Source of the DNA: Amycolatopsis camponoti
GTDB lineage: Bacteria; Actinomycetota; Actinomycetes; Mycobacteriales; Pseudonocardiaceae
Direction of reading: 5' to 3'
Assembly (NCBI RefSeq): GCF_902497555.1
Contig: NZ_CABVGP010000003.1
Span: 496,001-560,000 of the forward strand
Length of the DNA stretch: 64,000 nt
Shown here: one piece after another, positions 60,725-64,000 of the stretch
Numbering within the stretch: position 1 is the first letter of the stretch
How the letters are laid out: each line of letters begins with the position of its first letter
Notes under the pieces: model-generated
What the model was told of the DNA's origin: nothing
Databases searched by the model: none
What the model saw: only the letters and a program-made list of their open reading frames with translations
Program-made: the position numbers and the translations under genes

Positions 60725-60916
60725 ATGGGGCGCGGCCGGGCTAAGGCCAAGCAGACGAAGGTGGCGCGCGAGCTCAAGTACAGCTCGCACGAGACCGACT
60801 TCGATGCTTTGCAGCGCGAGCTGTCGACTGGTTCCTCTAGTGGTCACTACGAGGAAGCCGATAGCGATGATCAAGACGACCCGTACGACGACGGGTACGG
60901 CGAGTACCGTCGTTGA
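60725..60916 (+). CDS. DUF3073 small acidic protein
   Basis: 63 residues from the ATG at 60725 (GCGAGGGGG upstream). The fixed N-terminus MGRGRAKAKQTKVARELKYSS is basic, and the second half (about 34-63) is highly acidic with many Ser, Asp and Tyr. DUF3073 is conserved in actinobacteria, function unknown. A TACGGT -10-like hexamer lies about 90 bases upstream (near 60638). A hairpin terminator follows 11 bases after the stop. Confidence 0.85.
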   Translation: MGRGRAKAKQTKVARELKYSSHETDFDALQRELSTGSSSGHYEEADSDDQDDPYDDGYGEYRR

Positions 60917-60927
60917 GCACGCGTAAC

Positions 60928-60977
60928 CGCGCGAGGGCATAGCCGGACCTACAAACTCCGGCGACCGCCCTCGCGCG
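60928..60977 (+). terminator. Nested-hairpin terminator after DUF3073
   Basis: Outer stem CGCGCGAGGGC (60928-60938) with GCCCTCGCGCG (60967-60977), 11 bp perfect; inside it a second stem GCCGGA/TCCGGC (60942-60962). It lies between DUF3073 and the dehydrogenase gene. Confidence 0.75.
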
Positions 60978-61036
60978 CTGTGTGCTGCCCACGGTCCGCC
61001 GATGCGGGGCTGGGAAGCCGATGAAGGAGTGAGCCG

Positions 61037-61891
61037 GTGGTAAGTCGGGTTGGAGTCGTCGGAGCGGGCCTCATGGGGTCCGGTATCGCCGAGGTGCACG
61101 CCCGGTCCGGAGTGGACGTCGTGGTCACCGAGGTGAACCAGCCGGCACTCGACGCGGGCAAGGCCCGGATCGAGAAGTCGCTGCAACGCGGCGTCAAGAA
61201 CGGCAAGCTCACCCCCGAGGACGCCGAGTCGGCGCTGAGCCGCCTCCGCTTCACGACGGACATCGCCGAGTTCGCCGACCGCGAACTGGTCATCGAGGCG
61301 ATCCTCGAGCAGGAGCAGGCGAAGGTCGACGTCTTCCGCCAGCTCGACAAGATCGTCGAGGCGGAGGACGCGCTGTTCGCGTCCAACACGTCGTCGATCC
61401 CGATCATGAAGCTGGGCATGGCGACGAGCCGGCCGCAGCAGGTGGTCGGCATCCACTTCTTCAACCCCGTGCCGGTGCTGCCGCTGGTCGAGCTGGTGCC
61501 CTCGCTGCTGACCAGCGAGGAGACGGCCCGCCGCGCCGAGGAGCACGCGACGACGGCGCTGGGCAAGACCGTCATCCGTTCGCAGGACCGCGCCGGGTTC
61601 ATCGTGAACTCGCTGCTGGTGCCGTACCTGCTTTCCGCGATCCGCATGATCGAGTCGGGCTTCGCGTCGGCCGAGGACATCGACCGCGGCATGGAGCTGG
61701 GCACCGCCCACCCGATGGGCCCGCTGCGCCTGTCCGACCTGATCGGGCTGGACACGATCAAGGCCATCGCGGACTCGATGTACGCGGAGTTCAAGGAGCC
61801 GCTGTACTCGTCGCCGCCGCTGCTGCTGCGCATGGTGGACGCGGGCCTGCTGGGCAAGAAGAGCGGCCGCGGCTTCTACTCCTACGGCTGA
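61037..61891 (+). CDS. 3-hydroxybutyryl-CoA dehydrogenase
   Basis: 284 residues from a GTG at 61037. NAD-binding GVVGAGLMGSGIAEV (residues 6-20), FASNTSSIPI, GIHFFNPVPVLPLVELVPS and the DRAGFIVNSLLVPYL hinge are the HADH signatures, with the catalytic His in IHFFNP (about 139) and Glu in VEL. It oxidises 3-hydroxyacyl-CoA to 3-ketoacyl-CoA (or the reverse) in short-chain metabolism (PaaH/Hbd/FadB2). Its stop lies 10 bases inside the convergent S-component gene. Confidence 0.92.
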   Translation: MVSRVGVVGAGLMGSGIAEVHARSGVDVVVTEVNQPALDAGKARIEKSLQRGVKNGKLTPEDAESALSRLRFTTDIAEFADRELVIEAILEQEQAKVDVFRQLDKIVEAEDALFASNTSSIPIMKLGMATSRPQQVVGIHFFNPVPVLPLVELVPSLLTSEETARRAEEHATTALGKTVIRSQDRAGFIVNSLLVPYLLSAIRMIESGFASAEDIDRGMELGTAHPMGPLRLSDLIGLDTIKAIADSMYAEFKEPLYSSPPLLLRMVDAGLLGKKSGRGFYSYG

Positions 61892-62715
61892 CCGAATCCC
61901 ACGGGCGCGTCGAAGGCAGCCCGCCGGGCCGCGCGCCGCAGCACGGCCAGGACGGCCGGACCCAGCAGGACGATCGCGACGGCGTTGGTGACCGCGCGGC
62001 CGGTGTCCCAGCCGAGGGTCGAGGTCAGGACGGTGAACACCGCGAACCGGTGGAGGTTGTCGGCGAGCGGCGCACCGGGGACGAACCCGAGGCCCGCGGT
62101 GGCGCCGACGCTGGTTCCGGCGAGGAACGGCCATGACCAGAGGCTCATGAGGAGCCCGAAGAAGTAGGCGGCGAAGACGCCGTACGCCACGAGCATCGCG
62201 ATTTCTGTCTTGCCGCGCGTTTTCCGCGGCAAGAGCCCGGCGCCGAGCCCGATGAGCGAGGACGCGAGCATCTGGAACGGCAGCCACGGCCCGACCCCGG
62301 CGGTGAGCAGCGCGCTGGTGAAGAGCGAAGTCGAGCCGAGCACGAACCCGAAGCCGGGCCCGAACACCCGCCCGGCGAGCACGAGCAGGAAGAACACGAG
62401 CTCGATACCCCCGGTCCCGGCCCCGAGCGGCCGCAGGCCAGCGTTGACCGCCGAAAGCACCCCGAGCAGGGCGAGCGCTTTGGCATCGATGCCCCCACGC
62501 GAGAGTTCCGCGAGGACGACGAGGATCAGCACCGGCAGGGTCGCCATGAAGACGAAAGGGGCATCGGCGGTGTGCGCGGCTTCGCTCGGCGCGGGGTGAG
62601 CGAAGAGGGGCCAGCAGAACATGGCGAGGCCGAGGACGGACGCGACGCCGAGGACCAGCGCGGGTCGGAGGGCGATCCGGACGGCGCGGGGCGGCGGCCC
62701 GAGGAAGTCGCTCAT
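61882..62715 (-). CDS. ECF transporter S component (substrate-binding membrane subunit)
   Basis: 277 residues from the ATG at 62715. Six to eight hydrophobic segments (about 20-42, 55-75, 82-96, 105-125, 130-150, 160-178, 230-255) with an intervening LLPRKTRGKTE loop. The GFGFVLGSTSLFTSALLTAGVGPWLPFQMLASSLIGLGAGLLP pattern matches S components of energy-coupling factor importers, probably of a vitamin or its precursor. The ECF ATPase lies upstream, separated by 316 bases; no T component is visible in the window. Confidence 0.78.
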   Translation of the reverse strand: MSDFLGPPPRAVRIALRPALVLGVASVLGLAMFCWPLFAHPAPSEAAHTADAPFVFMATLPVLILVVLAELSRGGIDAKALALLGVLSAVNAGLRPLGAGTGGIELVFFLLVLAGRVFGPGFGFVLGSTSLFTSALLTAGVGPWLPFQMLASSLIGLGAGLLPRKTRGKTEIAMLVAYGVFAAYFFGLLMSLWSWPFLAGTSVGATAGLGFVPGAPLADNLHRFAVFTVLTSTLGWDTGRAVTNAVAIVLLGPAVLAVLRRAARRAAFDAPVGFGQP

Positions 62716-63031
62716 GCCGCAACCACCGCTGGTCGCGCCGGCCACGAGTCACGGCCACGCGGTCGGCGCCGGAAGGCGGACCGCGGGCCAACGCTCGACG
62801 CGAAGTGCGAGGGTGCCGACGCGAGGTGCTGCCCGGCGACCGCGGCCGGCCGATCGGCCCGATCCGTGCCGCTCGGCGAGGCATCGCCGAGCGCCAGTGC
62901 GCGCGACCCACCGTCGGACACAGCCGGGCACGAAGCGACACCAGGCCGCACGAACCCGCGCGCCGGCTGCCGCGAAACCACCGGCACCTCCCGGCCCCCG
63001 CCCGCCCGCCCCCTCCCCTCCGCCGCCCTCC
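62716..63031. other. 316-base intergenic region of the ECF operon
   Basis: No credible gene. It holds a perfect 10-bp stem CGCTCGGCGA/TCGCCGAGCG (62870-62893, GGCA loop) and the palindrome GGCCGATCGGCC (62847-62858). I looked on the minus strand for cobalamin-riboswitch features (GCCACTG, B12 box) and found none. The stem could terminate or attenuate the operon. Confidence 0.5.
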
Positions 63032-64000
63032 TCATGCCAGGGCTTCCGCTACCTCGTCCACCGTCAGCCACTGCTCCGGTGCCAGGATCTTCGCCACCTG
63101 CGGGGCGAACGCCGGCGACGCGACGATCACCTCCTTCGTCGGGCCGTCCGCGACCACCTCGCCCTCGGCCAGCACCACCACGCGGTGCGCCACCGTGGCC
63201 ACGAACTCGACGTCGTGGGTGGCCAGCACTACCGCGTGGCCCTGCGAGGCCAGCTCTCGCAGGGTCGACGCGAAGCGCCTTTTCGCGTGGTAGTCCAGGC
63301 CGCGGGTGGGCTCGTCGAGCAGCACGACCGGTGGGGCCGATGCCAGCTGGATCGCCAGCACCAGCGCCAGTCGCTGCCCTTCCGAGAGGTCGCCGGGGTG
63401 CGCTTCACCGGCTATCCCGGGGGCCAGCCGGTCCAGCAGGGCCCGGGCCGTTCCCGCCGGGACCTCCGATTCGGTGTCGGCCTGTACGCACTCGGCGTCG
63501 ACCGAATCGAGGTACAGCAGGTCGGCCGGGGTCTGCGGGACCAGCCCGACGCGCTGACGGGCCACTCGTGGCTTGAGCGACGCGGGATCCGCGCCACCGA
63601 CGTCGACCTTCCCCGCCGACCTCGGGCCGCTGCCCTGCACCGCCCAGAGAAGCGACGACTTGCCGGAGCCGTTGCGTCCCATCAGCGCGATCACTTCCCC
63701 CTGCCCGACACGCAGGTCCACCCCGCGCACCGCCAGGACATCTCCGTATCGGACCACCACCCCTCTCACGTCCAGTGCTTGACCGGTCACCGAGAGGGTA
63801 CGACTCACCACCGACAATTTCTGAAGCCGAGATCGCAAGGGGCCCGCGACCCGGCGAGCGTCCCGCACCGACAGCGGCAACGGCGACCACCCCGCCAGCC
63901 GTCCCAGCTCGGCGATCGGCGGCGCGATCGACGACGTCGCCAAGATCTCCGACGGCGGCCCGGACCGCACCGAACCGTCGCCCGGCAGGTACAGCACCCG
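63032..64000 (-). CDS. ECF transporter ATP-binding protein, second half of a tandem ABC fusion (5' end outside window)
   Basis: Open frame of 322 residues leaving the window upstream. Walker A LMGRNGSGKSSLL, Q-loop LVPQTPADL, signature DLSEGQRLALVLA, Walker B VVLLDEPTRGLDYH and H-loop LATHDVEF are present. Its N-terminal LPGDGSVRSGPPSEIL and SIAPPIAEL resemble its own C-terminal LAEGEVVADGPTKEVI and AFAPQVAKIL, so the visible part begins in the end of a first, similar ABC domain: an EcfA-EcfA' fusion. It powers the S component downstream. Confidence 0.85.
   Translation of the reverse strand, partial: RVLYLPGDGSVRSGPPSEILATSSIAPPIAELGRLAGWSPLPLSVRDARRVAGPLRSRLQKLSVVSRTLSVTGQALDVRGVVVRYGDVLAVRGVDLRVGQGEVIALMGRNGSGKSSLLWAVQGSGPRSAGKVDVGGADPASLKPRVARQRVGLVPQTPADLLYLDSVDAECVQADTESEVPAGTARALLDRLAPGIAGEAHPGDLSEGQRLALVLAIQLASAPPVVLLDEPTRGLDYHAKRRFASTLRELASQGHAVVLATHDVEFVATVAHRVVVLAEGEVVADGPTKEVIVASPAFAPQVAKILAPEQWLTVDEVAEALA

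Noticed and set aside
62716..63031. Cobalamin or other vitamin riboswitch before the S component
   Set aside because: No GCCACTG motif or B12 box was found; only an unspecific hairpin remains.

Overview
The window looks like a chromosomal stretch of a high-GC, mycothiol-producing actinomycete, most likely Pseudonocardiaceae (Amycolatopsis-like). The pointers are the strong G/C third-position bias, many GTG starts, ATGA/GTGA gene overlaps, mycothiol synthase (MshD), a GlnR-type orphan response regulator, the WhiG anti-sigma factor RsiG, DUF3073, UPF0303 and two rare TTA leucine codons. This placement is inferred from gene content; no rRNA, tRNA, phage, IS element, CRISPR array or replication origin was found.

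Layout. 1-4.7 kb: a phospholipase C cut by the window edge, small enzymes, then a threonyl-tRNA synthetase paralog without editing domains, preceded by a Thr-Thr-Thr leader peptide and terminator hairpin, and a convergent MerR regulator. 4.8-10.5 kb: a solute-binding protein/ATPase/two-permease ABC operon divergent from a GntR regulator and a DapA-family aldolase. 10.9-17.6 kb: fatty-acid desaturase, a heptanucleotide tandem repeat, an ECF sigma factor, a DapDC-like decarboxylase, a TetR/flavin-monooxygenase pair with two operator palindromes, and an Lrp regulator. 17.6-30.8 kb: a HelD/HelR-type RNA polymerase-recycling ATPase, a Tat-exported phosphoesterase with a LamG-like domain, and many small housekeeping or accessory genes including dusB. 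30.8-34.5 kb: a GntR/ADP-ribosylglycohydrolase/NCS1 permease/isochorismatase operon. 34.5-37.5 kb: a 1000-residue NACHT/leucine-rich-repeat ATPase resembling bacterial NLR-type defence proteins. 37.5-42.4 kb: hydrolase, IPP isomerase, GGDEF protein and an LCP cell-wall ligase.

42.4-51.3 kb is a phosphate/nitrogen region: phoU and the divergent pstSCAB operon each carry a PHO-box-like direct repeat, followed by mshD and glnR. 51.3-53.2 kb is a sulfur operon (DUF4395, sseA, sseC-like) behind a cysteine-containing leader peptide. 53.3-59.6 kb holds nitrobindin, pxpBC, pabC-like lyase, YgfZ, RsiG and an asparaginase. The end carries DUF3073, a hydroxyacyl-CoA dehydrogenase and part of an ECF vitamin-type transporter.

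The most noteworthy material is regulatory: two apparent leader peptides (Thr and Cys) whose start codons sit about 7 bases after a TANNNT -10 element, so both may be translated from leaderless mRNAs; a stem that hides a Shine-Dalgarno sequence; paired PHO boxes; and c-di-GMP components (GGDEF protein and RsiG) in one window. The NACHT-LRR gene is the best candidate for an uncharacterised defence system.
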